NCBI RefSeq assembly: GCF_001540865.1
Contig: NC_033644.1
Coordinates: 6,173,178 to 6,237,177, forward strand
DNA: 64,000 nt
Source: Ananas comosus
Taxonomy: Eukaryota; Streptophyta; Magnoliopsida; Poales; Bromeliaceae
Direction of reading: 5' to 3'
Shown: positions 55,058-64,000 of the stretch, in pieces
How the letters are laid out: each line of letters starts with the position of its first letter
Position numbering within the stretch: the first letter of the stretch is position 1
The notes under the pieces: model-generated
Told to the model about the DNA's origin: nothing
What the model saw: the letters and a program-made list of their open reading frames with translations, nothing else
Database searches by the model: none
Program-made: the position numbers and the translations under genes

Positions 55058-56290
55058 CTATAACCACCGCCGCTGTCGCATATTTAACTCCTTTTGGGTG
55101 AACAAGTATTTGAGATTCTTGTGATCCGTATAAATCTTACAATGCTCACCGTACAAGTAATGCCTCCATAACTTTAGCGCAAATATTACCGCGGCTAGCT
55201 CAAGGTCATGAATCAGGTAGTTCTTTTCATAGCTCTTCAACTGACGAGAAGTATAAGCTACAACTCGACCATTTTGCATCAAAACGCACCCGAGACCACT
55301 GTATGAAGCATCACTGTACACCACGAAGCTCTCCCCCGGAGTCGGTAAGGCAAGCACCGGGGTCGATGTCAATCTTTTCTTTAACTCCTCGAAGTTCCGA
55401 TCGCAATCATCGCTCCAAACATACTTCACTCTTTTGTGCGTTAAGCGCGTTAGTAGAGTAGTTATTTTAGCAAACCCTTCCACGAACCGCCGATAATATC
55501 CAGTGAGTCCAAGAAAACTGCAGACCTCCACTACACTTGTCGGGCGAGGCCAATCCTTAATTGCCTCAACTTTCTTTGGATCAACCGAGACGCCGCTCCC
55601 GGATATCACATGGCCTAAGAAGGTAACCTCTGAAAGCCAAAAATCACACTTCTTTAGTTTAGCATAAAGCTTCTCTTTTCGGAGTATTTGCAACACGGTT
55701 CTCAAATGCTCTTCGCGTTCTTCCTCGCTCCGTGAATAAACCAACACGTCGTCAATGAACACCACGACGCACCGGTCCAACAACAGTCGAAAGACATGAT
55801 TCATCAAGTCCATAAATGCTGTCGGGGCATTATTAAGCCCAAATGGCATTACCGTGAACTCGTAGTGGCCGTATCGTGTACGATACGCCAGTTTGTGCAC
55901 ATCTTTCGGCCTGATCTTCAACTGATGATAACCCGACTGAAGATTAATCTTCGAGTATACCCGCGACCCTTGCAACTGATTGAATAAATCATCAATCCTT
56001 GGTAACGGGTACTTGTTCTTGATTGTTACTTTGTTCAACTCACGATAATCCACGCAGAGTCTAAGCGTTCCATCCTTTTTCTTTACAAATAGCACCGGAG
56101 CTCCCCACGGTGACACGCTCGGCTTCACAAGGCCTTTATCGAGCAAGTCTTGCAACTGAGCTTTTAACTCTTCTAACTCCGCCGGTGCCATTCTATACGG
56201 AGCCTTCGAAATTGGCGTCGCCCTGGGAACCATGTCAATGACGAACTTGATCTCCCGGTCCGGTAATCCCGGTAACTTTGCCGGAAACAC
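55058..56290 (-). pseudogene. Reverse transcriptase and RNase H, 410-codon open frame with dead active site
   Basis: Uninterrupted from the TRIM junction to a TAG. The RT palm shows [15 protein letters not shown] (73-86), motif [11 protein letters not shown] (114-123), [12 protein letters not shown] (145-156) and FIDDVLVYS (178-186, Asp pair 180-181). The first catalytic Asp is Asn116, where the family has KIDL. RNase H follows: YSDAS (Asp327), LELAA (Glu364) and YTDHKNL (Asp389) are all present. RT copies element RNA to DNA and RNase H removes the RNA. The Asn at motif A should abolish polymerisation. The start at the TRIM edge is artificial. Confidence 0.92.
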
Positions 56291-56294
56291 ATCC

Positions 56295-56763
56295 TGTCAC
56301 ACCCCAATAATCCCACATTGGAGAGGAATGGGGATGTGATTGGATTTATAAGAGACTTAGACACTAGTAATAATAACTGGGCTTAAGCATTTTGGGCTGT
56401 TGGCTGGGCCCAACGAGTTATTATTGCTAGTGGGCTGGGTCGTTACATTTGGTATCAGAGTTGGTTCACTAGCTAGACATGTGTGGCGAGTCTCGGCTGA
56501 GCCAGGTTCTGGATGACAGGCTAGCGAGACGAGTCTCACATCGCCTGGTGATCTTGGGCTGTGTGTGTTATTGAACTGACGAGGGCGTAAGGGCTTTACC
56601 GGGGGAAATCTGTCACACCTTAATAATCCCACATCGGATAGGAATGGGGATGTGATTGGGTATATAATAGACTTAGACACTAGTAATAATAACTGGGCTT
56701 AAGCATTTTGGGCTGTTGGCTGGGCCCAACGAGTTATTATTGCTAGTGGGCTGGGTTGTTACA
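56295..56763 (+). mobile_element. Intact TRIM (terminal-repeat retrotransposon in miniature)
   Basis: 469 bp in all. LTRs 56,295-56,448 (154 bp) and 56,611-56,763 (153 bp), TGTCACACC...GTTACA, with about eight differences between them. PBS TGGTATCAGAG (56,451-56,461) is 2 nt after the left LTR. PPT ACCGGGGGAAATC precedes the right LTR. Target duplication CATCC / CATCT (56,290-56,294, 56,764-56,768), one mismatch. No coding capacity. It lies antisense in the pol frame of the Tekay/Del element and interrupts the protease-RT linker. Confidence 0.93.
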
Positions 56764-57889
56764 CATCTGGAAACTTGCATGCTACTCGAATATCCCCAAA
56801 TTCCGGGTGCTCCTTTTGAGTCTCTACCATTGTCGCCAAGTAGTCTACACATCCACCTTTAATCATCTTTCTCGCCCTCGCAGCCGATACGGTCGCCGCA
56901 AAGCGCGAGTTTTTGCACGCACGATACACCAACTCCTCTTGGTTAGGCTCACGAAAAGTGATCACCTTACTTTCACAGTCTATCACCGCATAGTACTTGG
57001 AGAGCCAATCAATCCCTAAGATTACATCGAAGCCCCATATCTGGTTTAGCACTAGCAAGTCTGCCAGCATAATCCAATCGCTTATTTAAACTTGACAAGT
57101 TGTGCACTCCTCATGAACACTAAATGAATGCTCTGGTGCATTGACCCACCAATAATCCGGGCTATACAATACTTTGATGCCATGAGTTCGAGCGAATGAT
57201 GCGCCAATGAATGAATAAGATGCGTCTGTGTCAAATAAAGCTCTAGCTTTAGTGCCATTAATCAAAATAATACCTGCCACAACATCATTTGGAACGGCAG
57301 GCTCCTCCACCTTAGTGGAAAAAATCCGTCCACTCGGTGCTCGAGATCCCTCCGGCTGACGCGGTGCTGACGAGCGTCCAGCTGACATAGCAGGTGGCAA
57401 CCCGCAAGCTGTCTCGGGGTAGAAGGAACTGATACCGCTGTCGGTACAAACGACGCCCAATTCGGGCACTCTCGAATAAGATGTCTGGTTGGCCGCACTT
57501 GAAGCACTTTCTCTCGCGCTGCGGGCAAGTCGACGGTTGATGCTCACTGCCGCAAATGACAAACCACATAGGCCGCCAACTCCTTGACTGTTGTCGGGGA
57601 TACCGAGGGGGTTTCTTAGCATTCGACCCGCCCCCAGCACCACCCGCAGATAGTTTCTTCCCTTTGTCCCTTGACTCGGCCATAGACTCGCGCTCCTCAC
57701 GAGCGTAGGCATTGCCATGCTCCGCCCACAATGCTCGATCAAAGACCTCCGCAAAGGTCGTAAGCTTGAACAATTGCACGGCCTTATAAATCTCCTGCCG
57801 AAGTCCTCGCAAGAACCAGTCGGCCCGATCCCGGTCATCCCGAAAAACATCCGGAACACAGTCAATGATGTGGGAGAACTCCTGCTCAA
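56764..57889 (-). pseudogene. gag C-terminus, protease and protease-RT linker
   Basis: Frame 57,086-57,889 runs from shifted gag text into the protease (GIILINGTKARALFDTDASYSF). The retropepsin D-T-G is D-T-D, so the active site is lost. After an in-frame stop, 56,759-57,070 continues LGIDWLSKYYAVIDC...ITFREPNQEELVYRACK up to FPDV at the TRIM. The protease would cleave the Gag-Pol polyprotein. Confidence 0.82.
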
Positions 57890-58595
57890 ACTCTCCCACA
57901 GATCGGTCCCCTTGCCTTAGCTTGTGAAACTTATCCTGTAGCTTTCGCTTCACAGTATCGGGGAAATAGTTCGCGAACATCAACCTTCGAAACTCCTTAC
58001 AAAGCATAGGCGGAAGGTCGGAAGATCGATCACGCTACACCCGCTTCCACCACACCTTCGCCGCTTTCTCCAAACAATGAGTGGCGAGGTGCACATTGTC
58101 CTTCTCCAAGGTATATATATCCTCGAAGAGTGCCTCCATCGCATCGATCCATGACTCCACCATCGATGGCTCTACTTTTTTCCCGTCGAACGTATGTGGT
58201 CTGAACTTCTTGAACATAACGATAGCCGCCAATGCACGCTCTCGCTCCGTCTTTACCATTGCACTATCGGGATTTGAGGTTCCTGAACCGGCCGCTACTG
58301 TCGTGACTGGGATGGCCGCTGCGGCCACGCCCTCTACCACAGTCGGCATGACCGCAGGGGGCGTAGGTTGCTCGACGCCCACTTGAGCCGTCGCCGCCTG
58401 CTGCTGCGCCAAGGCCTTCTGAAGCCTCTGAATTTGCTCCCCCTGGCATTGCACAGACTCCGCTTGTTGTCGCACTACTCCAATATGTGCGGACATTTGC
58501 TCCTGAAGCTCCCTGTCGCCACTTGCTCCGGATTGCTCGGGAACCGCATTCGGCTCCTTAGGCATTGACCTTGTTCGAGGTCTACCACGAGGCAT
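57312..58595 (-). pseudogene. gag of the minus-strand Tekay/Del element, one amber stop
   Basis: ATG at 58,595 (MPRGRPRTRSMP...), with TTTCAG/GAAGCA directly before it. A Gln-rich coiled stretch (about 25-65) is followed by the capsid domain (FKKFRPHTFDGK, WIDAMEALFEDIY, WWKRV at 181-186), then one TAG at 58,035-58,037, then the same frame to 57,312 (LCKEFRRLMFANYFPDTVKRKLQDK, basic linker, ICGSEHQPSTCPQRERKC). The CCHC knuckle starts KCFKCGQPD and then shifts frame (the other frame supplies HLIRECP). Few lesions, so relatively young. Gag would assemble the particle and bind RNA. Confidence 0.88.
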
Positions 58596-58907
58596 TGCTT
58601 CCTGAAATGTAGCAATTCACATTAGCTACACAACAAATATACTCAAACAAACCCAATCCGGCGAAAGCAAACAAGTGCATTTATTCTCATTCCAAAGTAT
58701 TATGTTGTCGGCCGCTCAACACAACACGAGGAGTAGAGAACAAATATCAAACTTGGATTAGCCCCTAACATCATTAGAGACATGCTAACATCAACCCAAT
58801 AACAAAGCTTTCGCTATAGTTGATTCCACGTCACTCACGTTCCTTAAGAGTCTTTAAGGCTTACATCCTAAGGGTCTCTAGGTCCATCCTATACTTTTAC
58901 TTTTCAG

Positions 58908-58919
58908 GCTCTGATACCA
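58908..58919 (-). other. Primer-binding site of the minus-strand Tekay/Del element
   Basis: Plus-strand GCTCTGATACCA, a perfect complement of TGGTATCAGAGC, 7 nt from the LTR edge at 58,927. Initiator tRNA-Met primer. Confidence 0.93.
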
Positions 58920-58926
58920 CTATATC

Positions 58927-59339
58927 TGTCACGCACCGGGACCGGACCGATTTGGTCGGTTCGGGCACGTCGAACAGACGCCGAACGGACAGCACCTCTC
59001 CTGTCCGCCCAAGGCTCAACACAAGTACAAATCAAGTAGATAGATTGCACAAGCGAAAACATAAGCATACATGGCTTGCACGAGGGCAAGCAATAGCCAA
59101 AAGTGAAAGATTCTAAACTAAACATTCAAACAAGTAATATGATTAACTTTTAACCACATACATGCATTCAACATTCTTTTACATTCACATTCTTTACATT
59201 CATTCTTTTACATCACATGATTTTCCAAAATAAGCTTTTACATTTAAACTTCATTTATATATCTATGATCATCAAATACAAAAGATGACATAAAGGGTAT
59301 GCAACTAAATAAGCATAAAACCGTCTCAGGTAGTCACTG
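58927..59339 (-). repeat. 5' LTR of the minus-strand Tekay/Del element, left part
   Basis: Starts TGTCACGCACCGGG and aligns with 50,903-51,310, with scattered transitions. Ends in CACTG, the target duplication of the inserted solo LTR. Confidence 0.95.
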
Positions 59340-61871
59340 TGTAGTACTCTGAACTTAGCAAATTGTGAAGTTCGAGAGAGTGGGATTGGTAATTGGAGTG
59401 TACCCACAAGTTTTAAAGGTTGTAGGAGGGTTTGTGGACAAGTTTGAGAGTGATTGGATTGCCGGAAGCACAAAAGTGCATTGCAATTGCAGAATTCTGC
59501 AAATTCTGTGTTTGGTATCGGTACCAGGTCGGGTACCGGTACTGGCAGCAGCAGCTGCGTGGCAGCTAGGCCAATTTGGTCTTTTCTCCTCTCAAGCTTA
59601 TCTTCTGAGGCAAAATTCGACCCTTGCTAATGGTTAGAAGGTACTAGGGCTCTGAGAAAAGGGTTTGCATCCCTTCCACTTTCTCTCTCTAGATATTTTC
59701 TCTCTCTAATGAGAATTGGTATTTTGAGCTCAAGTCTTCTTCTCTCTTGAAGTTTGCTGATTTAGAAGATTGAGAGAAGCTGTGGAGGAGTAGAATGAGG
59801 AATTGGAGAAGATTTCTCAGTTCTAATTAACTAGAAGCTGAGATTTAGCTTTATCAGGTATGAAAACTAACTAGTTGCTAAGTTAAGGTATTAGTGATGG
59901 AATCAAGTTGTTTCTTGTTTCCTTAATGTTAACTGTTTTGGGAGAAGGTTTCAGCAGTTGTTGAAGAGGATTTTGCTATGAATCTTCAAGTCGAAACCAG
60001 GGGAAAGCTCTAGTGGAGCTAGGAAAAGGTATATTACATAGTGGCTTTTTAGTTAAATGATGTAATTGGGGCTTAAAGCAGTTTTTTCATCTTGGCTGGC
60101 AGCAGGGTTGCAGCGAACCAGTTGATGTTTTTGGCGGGGATTTGAGAGCTTACAAGGTTTGATTTATTACTTCAACTTGAATCAAGATTGGGATTCAAGC
60201 ACTAGTGTACTACTAGGTGAGAAGTTATTTAGGTAAGATGCTAAAGTGATGTAATGATGCAGTTTTGGGAACACCTTCGCAGCAGGTTTCTTAAATACCT
60301 GAAGCTGAGCTTAGTGGATTAGAGAGCTCAAGTTAGGGTGCTTCAATCTGATTTGAAGGGTTTTTGAAGGCTACTAGTTGTCTTTGCTTGTGAGATCAAC
60401 AGGGAACATTAACTCTTTGGTGGGTTTGACCTTAAGGGTTATGTCACTATGCTTGTTACTATACTTTTAGTTACTATATGAAGCAACGAAAGTAGTAGCT
60501 AATATGTACTTCACATGATTGATGTTAACCTCTACTAAGTGGAGAATTGTAAATGAACAGGATATTCAGCATGTATAGTTAATGTGGAGTATAGATGCTT
60601 TAACATCGAGCTAGAACTGACATTCTTATGTTCAAAGCATTGTGGCAGAATTACTCATTACATGAGTTGTAATCCTATCTTATGACATTATCATGACCTT
60701 ATATCGTAGAGAATAATGACATTAGACTTATGATATGATAAATAGCACGCATGTGAAACAAGTTACCCATGAAAATGGTTTGCTTAGAATAACATCATTT
60801 GCACATTGATATGATATAATCTAGTTAATATTAGTAGTTGATGTTGTATTTAGATTCCGACCTATAGGTCGGTAAAGGACTTTTTATGTTTGAAGACACG
60901 CTGAGTGAGGACTTTTGGACTATGGATTATGCTTGTCTGCCATTGTGCTCATTCGCACACGCTTGTGAGGGTCGCTCCCTACAAGCCGGCACTCCGGAGT
61001 TGGCATACGCGACAGTTGCTCACCTGTGGGGGATTGGGTGCCGAAGTGAATTGCCGTGGAGAGTGCATACTACCATGGGGCCATTAGGCGCGGCGCAAGC
61101 CGGACTACCTTGTGTAGATCCCTATGAGTTAAACAAGTTATCAAATGATATTATTGGAATGATCATTGCTGGACAATGTATTGTTATAAGGTGACATGTT
61201 AATATATGAAGTAATTACCTTACTTGCCACAAGTTAGTAGTTGCATTTGAGTTTACAGTTACATGTTCATCACTGCTTATTTTCATTATTGCTATCTTGT
61301 AGTAGCTATACTTGCTTTTTCCTTCAGTTCATTATGAACCTAGTGGTGTAATTCGCTGAGGTCGGCGGCTTGCCCACTGGGAACTATTGTTTAATAGTTC
61401 TCACACCCTTTTTGTTGTTATTGTTTACAGAGCCATCCACAACGGGAGAGGCTAGGGATCGCGGCAAGGGAGTCGCGTCTAGCTAGGCATAGCGTGGAGT
61501 CCTACTAGGTGATCACCTCGCTATTTTGAGTTTGTTGACGAGGGTGATGTGTACCCATCTGTAGAGAGACTACCATTTGTACTTATATAGTTCTTTTGGT
61601 CGACCCGGTGGTGTATATGTTTGTTTAGAGTGATGTATTTATAGTTTTTGGTTTTTACCTTTTGTTGAGCTTTATGGAGTTTATACTTACTTTCTTTAGC
61701 TAGTAGTACCATTGGTAGATCTTTGTATATACTTTGCTCTGATATCATGTTATAATCTTTTCCTGATTGTTGCCTTCCTGACATGATTTTAGTAGACGTC
61801 TTATATACTACAGGTATATGACGGGTCTGTGCATGTACCGGGCATGCTTCCGCTGGTACCCAGGCGTGACA
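59340..61871 (+). mobile_element. Solo LTR of a third long-LTR family (2.5 kb)
   Basis: 2,532 bp, TGTAGTACTC...CAGGCGTGACA, with a perfect 5-bp duplication CACTG (59,335-59,339 and 61,872-61,876). No coding domain. Contains GTATCGGTACC/GTACCGGTAC (59,514-59,542), CT-rich leader (about 59,680-59,710), donor CAG/GTATGA (59,858) and the CCCACTG-hairpin module with TTGTTTACAG (61,373-61,430). It inserted into the other element's LTR in the opposite orientation. Confidence 0.92.
61373..61430 (+). promoter_or_regulatory. LTR hairpin / 3' splice-site-like module
   Basis: CCCACTGG, then a perfect 8-bp stem GAACTATT / AATAGTTC with loop GTTT (61,381-61,400), TCTCACACCC, a T-rich stretch and TTGTTTACAG/AGCC ending at 61,430. 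It is equivalent to modules at 11,537 and 23,083 (plus) and, inverted, at about 51,365 and 61,931. Confidence 0.55.
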
Positions 61872-63864
61872 CACTGTCTATGGCGCGATATCCTTACCGC
61901 GGTCGTCGGCCGGCTTACTCGATCCCGGCTCTGTAGAAATAGTGGGGTGAGAACTACAACAAAGTTTCCAGTGGGTTCGGCCGCCGACTTCGTCGACTTT
62001 CCCACTAGGTCTAAATTAGGAATAATAGAAGAAAATACATATAGATAGTAACCAAACTATACAAATGCAGATCAACAATGATGCTCAAATAGAATGCTCA
62101 TGATGCATGCAAGATCACATTTCCATTACCCAATCTCATGGCTAGCCCGTAGGTTTTGCCCAAAGCAACTCACCAACTCAAAATCCCTAATATCGGAGAG
62201 ACTACTACGACCCGATGGGACCGTCTTCTGGGGAAAGCACCAACCCAGTGATGACTACTCCGGAGCTCATCGCTCGAGGGAGAGCTACCACCCTCGAGCC
62301 AAGACTTATAGGCGAGTATGATCCAATCCTTAACTATAAGGATGCCAAGTTCAATCCAATCCTTAACTCTAAGGATGCAATGTTCAATCATTTCCTTAAC
62401 TATAAGGATGCCTCAACTATGAGGATGTTAAATTGACATATGCCACAATTACCAAATATCTCATTTTCTTGCATTCTTTAGCTCTTATTAGTGCCACTTA
62501 CACTAAATGTTCTTTATACCCATTCTCATGAATTCTTGACTCATTAATGCCACACACTATGTGTTCATCTCTAACACTTTCTTGTATTCATGTCACACAC
62601 ACTTTACACATGTTATAATGTCACTATGTTCTTTACCTCATCTAGGTTCTCGTCCAATCATGCATACATAGGGTTCATAAGTTCGCAATTGTTTACAACT
62701 ATCTCATATGCATTTGTACTCATAACATGCAACAACACGATCTCAATTAACCCTACAATGCATGATATTCATATATACACATATGCTCAAGAAGTGACAC
62801 TTTAGACAGAGTTACTAAGGTGCTACGATTCAAGTTTCGTGATTTTTGGATGCCTATTCTCTTGCCTACGGCAATACGAAGCCAAAATAGGCTTTTTCTT
62901 CAATGCCCTTGTATAGACTCGTCGGATCTTCGAACCGAGTCTCCGAGCGCGTCGAAAATACCTTCAATTTGGTTTACAAAGGGTGAATTTATATTTAAAC
63001 CCATCTATGACAAAAGCCCCAATTTTGGTGCCCTACCATTGCACTATAGCAACATATACTGTATGGATCTTAGAGATAAACAAAAATAAGCTTAAAATCA
63101 TCTAGAGATCCATCTAAAGCCATTTCTAGGGCATTTGAACCAAATCCTAGACATCTACCATGAGAGCTCATGAAGCTTACCTCAAAAAGCTTTCTTTCCT
63201 TGAGCTAATGAAGAAGAAGAAGAAGCTGCTTCAGTTCCTTGCCTTCTTCTCCACCAAATCCACCTTCAAATCCCCTCCACTCCACCTTGGAGAGAGTTCC
63301 TAGTGAGAGAGGGAGAAAAATGTGTTGAGAGGGTGTTCTCACTGCTGTGAATGAGAGAGGAGGAGGTGGGGTGTTTTTATAAGCTGCTACAATTGCAAAC
63401 AAGCCCTCCAACTCTTTTTATTTGCAGTAGACTCAACCTGTTGTTCATAGCACTGGGTACCAGTACGCGGGATGGCTTCACCGGTACACCCCTGTTCAAC
63501 TGTCCAAACCCGAGAGCTGCTGTTCTCGGGTTGCTGCGGGGTACCGGTATGCATCGGCGCTGTCACCGGTACGCCGCACTGTAGAAGCCAAACCCGCGAG
63601 CTGCTGTTCTCGGGTTGCTGCAGGGTACCGGTACCATCCAAGGCTGTCATCGGTACGCAGCACCCAGACTTCAATTTTGGCAGTGCTTAGGCTCTATTTT
63701 GCGCCGAGCAATGCTAAAACCTTTCCATCACACTTGGAACTCAATTTTAACCCTTCCAACATTGTTGGAGTATCCAATGGACTTTGCCCAACTATTTCTC
63801 TCGCTACACTTTGGTCGATTTGACTAAAGTCCGATATAACCTACCGAGATTTCGGTATATTACA
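61872..63864 (-). repeat. 5' LTR of the minus-strand Tekay/Del element, right part
   Basis: Continues the LTR alignment with 51,306-53,366 and ends ATATTACA at 63,864. It keeps the donor (GAG/GTAAGC, 63,180-63,179), the acceptor-like TTTCTACAG (ending 61,931) and the palindrome array (63,455-63,655). It lacks about 48 bp present near 52,265-52,315 of the 3' LTR. Confidence 0.93.
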
Positions 63865-64000
63865 TGATCCGTCGGAGGTTGAAGCAAAGTCGCAGCACCT
63901 CCCTGATAAATATCTAAAACGAGAGTAAAGAGAAAAAACATAATATTGTTTATGTGGAAGAGTTTATATATTTACTCTCTCTAAACTGGAGTGATTTTAC
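63865..64000 (-). repeat. 5' LTR of the short-LTR chromovirus, start only
   Basis: TGATCCGTCGGAGG... aligns with the 3' LTR of that element at 46,004 (shared tatgtggaagagttt and ctctctaaactggagtga blocks). The first five bases double as the Tekay/Del target duplication. The rest lies beyond the window. Confidence 0.85.

Larger units (their letters stand above)
50903..63864 (-). mobile_element. Tekay/Del-type chromovirus, minus strand, with nested insertions
   Basis: Bounded by long LTRs (50,903-53,366 and 58,927-63,864) with a perfect 5-bp target duplication TGATC. Minus-strand order from the right: 5' LTR, PBS, gag, protease, RT/RNase H, integrase, chromodomain, PPT, 3' LTR. Coding sequence is far better kept than in the plus-strand relative at 10,033: a few stops and frameshifts only. 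It carries a TRIM at 56,295 and a solo LTR at 59,340. It interrupts the short-LTR chromovirus at its PBS/LTR junction. Confidence 0.95.

Overview
This is a transposon-dominated piece of a plant nuclear genome. Two host genes can be supported: the last two coding exons of a plastid-type KsgA/Dim1 rRNA dimethylase (PFC1-like, about 5.9-6.4 kb, + strand) and one intact, intronless AP2/ERF transcription factor (32.1-32.9 kb, + strand). The ERF open reading frame is GC-rich at its 5' end and poorer towards its 3' end, a gradient typical of commelinid monocots. I therefore lean towards a monocot (a bromeliad such as pineapple would fit), but the species cannot be fixed from this window.

Layout. 1-3.13 kb: minus-strand end of a long Ty3/gypsy LTR, then a (TA)n tract and a TA-embedded MITE. 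3.4-7.3 kb: AT-rich DNA with the PFC1-like exons. 7.35-8.1 kb: a hAT-type element with a perfect 8-bp target duplication. 8.3-9.1 kb: TRIM-like terminal repeats around an Angela-like copia LTR piece. 9.84-24.3 kb: a Helitron Rep/helicase remnant split by a plus-strand Tekay/Del chromovirus (10,033-24,185). That chromovirus contains an Angela-type copia solo LTR (13,546-15,421) in its gag and another long solo LTR (20,361-23,573) in its 3' LTR. 24.3-28.1 kb: AT-rich DNA with one MITE and a retroposon tail. 28.1-32.1 kb: a dense array of TA-embedded inverted-repeat elements running up to 10 bp from the ERF start codon. 34.8-35.9 kb: copia LTR fragment. 35.9-38.8 kb: two adjoining tandem arrays (47-bp and about 36-bp periods). 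39.1-44.6 kb: microsatellites, an LTR-like piece, degenerate AT-rich repeats and tiny poly(T)-headed insertions.

44.6-64 kb is a nest at least four levels deep: a copia 5' end (plus strand) broken by a short-LTR chromovirus (minus strand, 46,004 to beyond the window end); this is broken exactly beside its primer-binding site by a Tekay/Del element (50,903-63,864, minus strand); and that carries a TRIM (56,295-56,763) in pol and a solo LTR (59,340-61,871) in its 5' LTR. Almost every boundary is supported by TG..CA ends and a 5-bp target duplication, some with one mismatch.

The most unusual signals lie in the long LTRs. Four diverged LTR families share (i) an array of GTACCGGTAC palindromes upstream of the TATA region, (ii) a CT-rich leader followed by a good 5' splice site, and (iii) 0.9-2 kb downstream a CCCACTG / hairpin / TTCTCAC module ending in a pyrimidine tract and CAG, with hairpin stems that differ in sequence but keep pairing. 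Together these suggest an LTR-borne leader intron with a structured 3' end. The second candidate novelty is the TA-embedded MITE group: a conserved core flanked by hairpin tips that are private to each copy. No autonomous element, tRNA, rRNA or CRISPR array was found.
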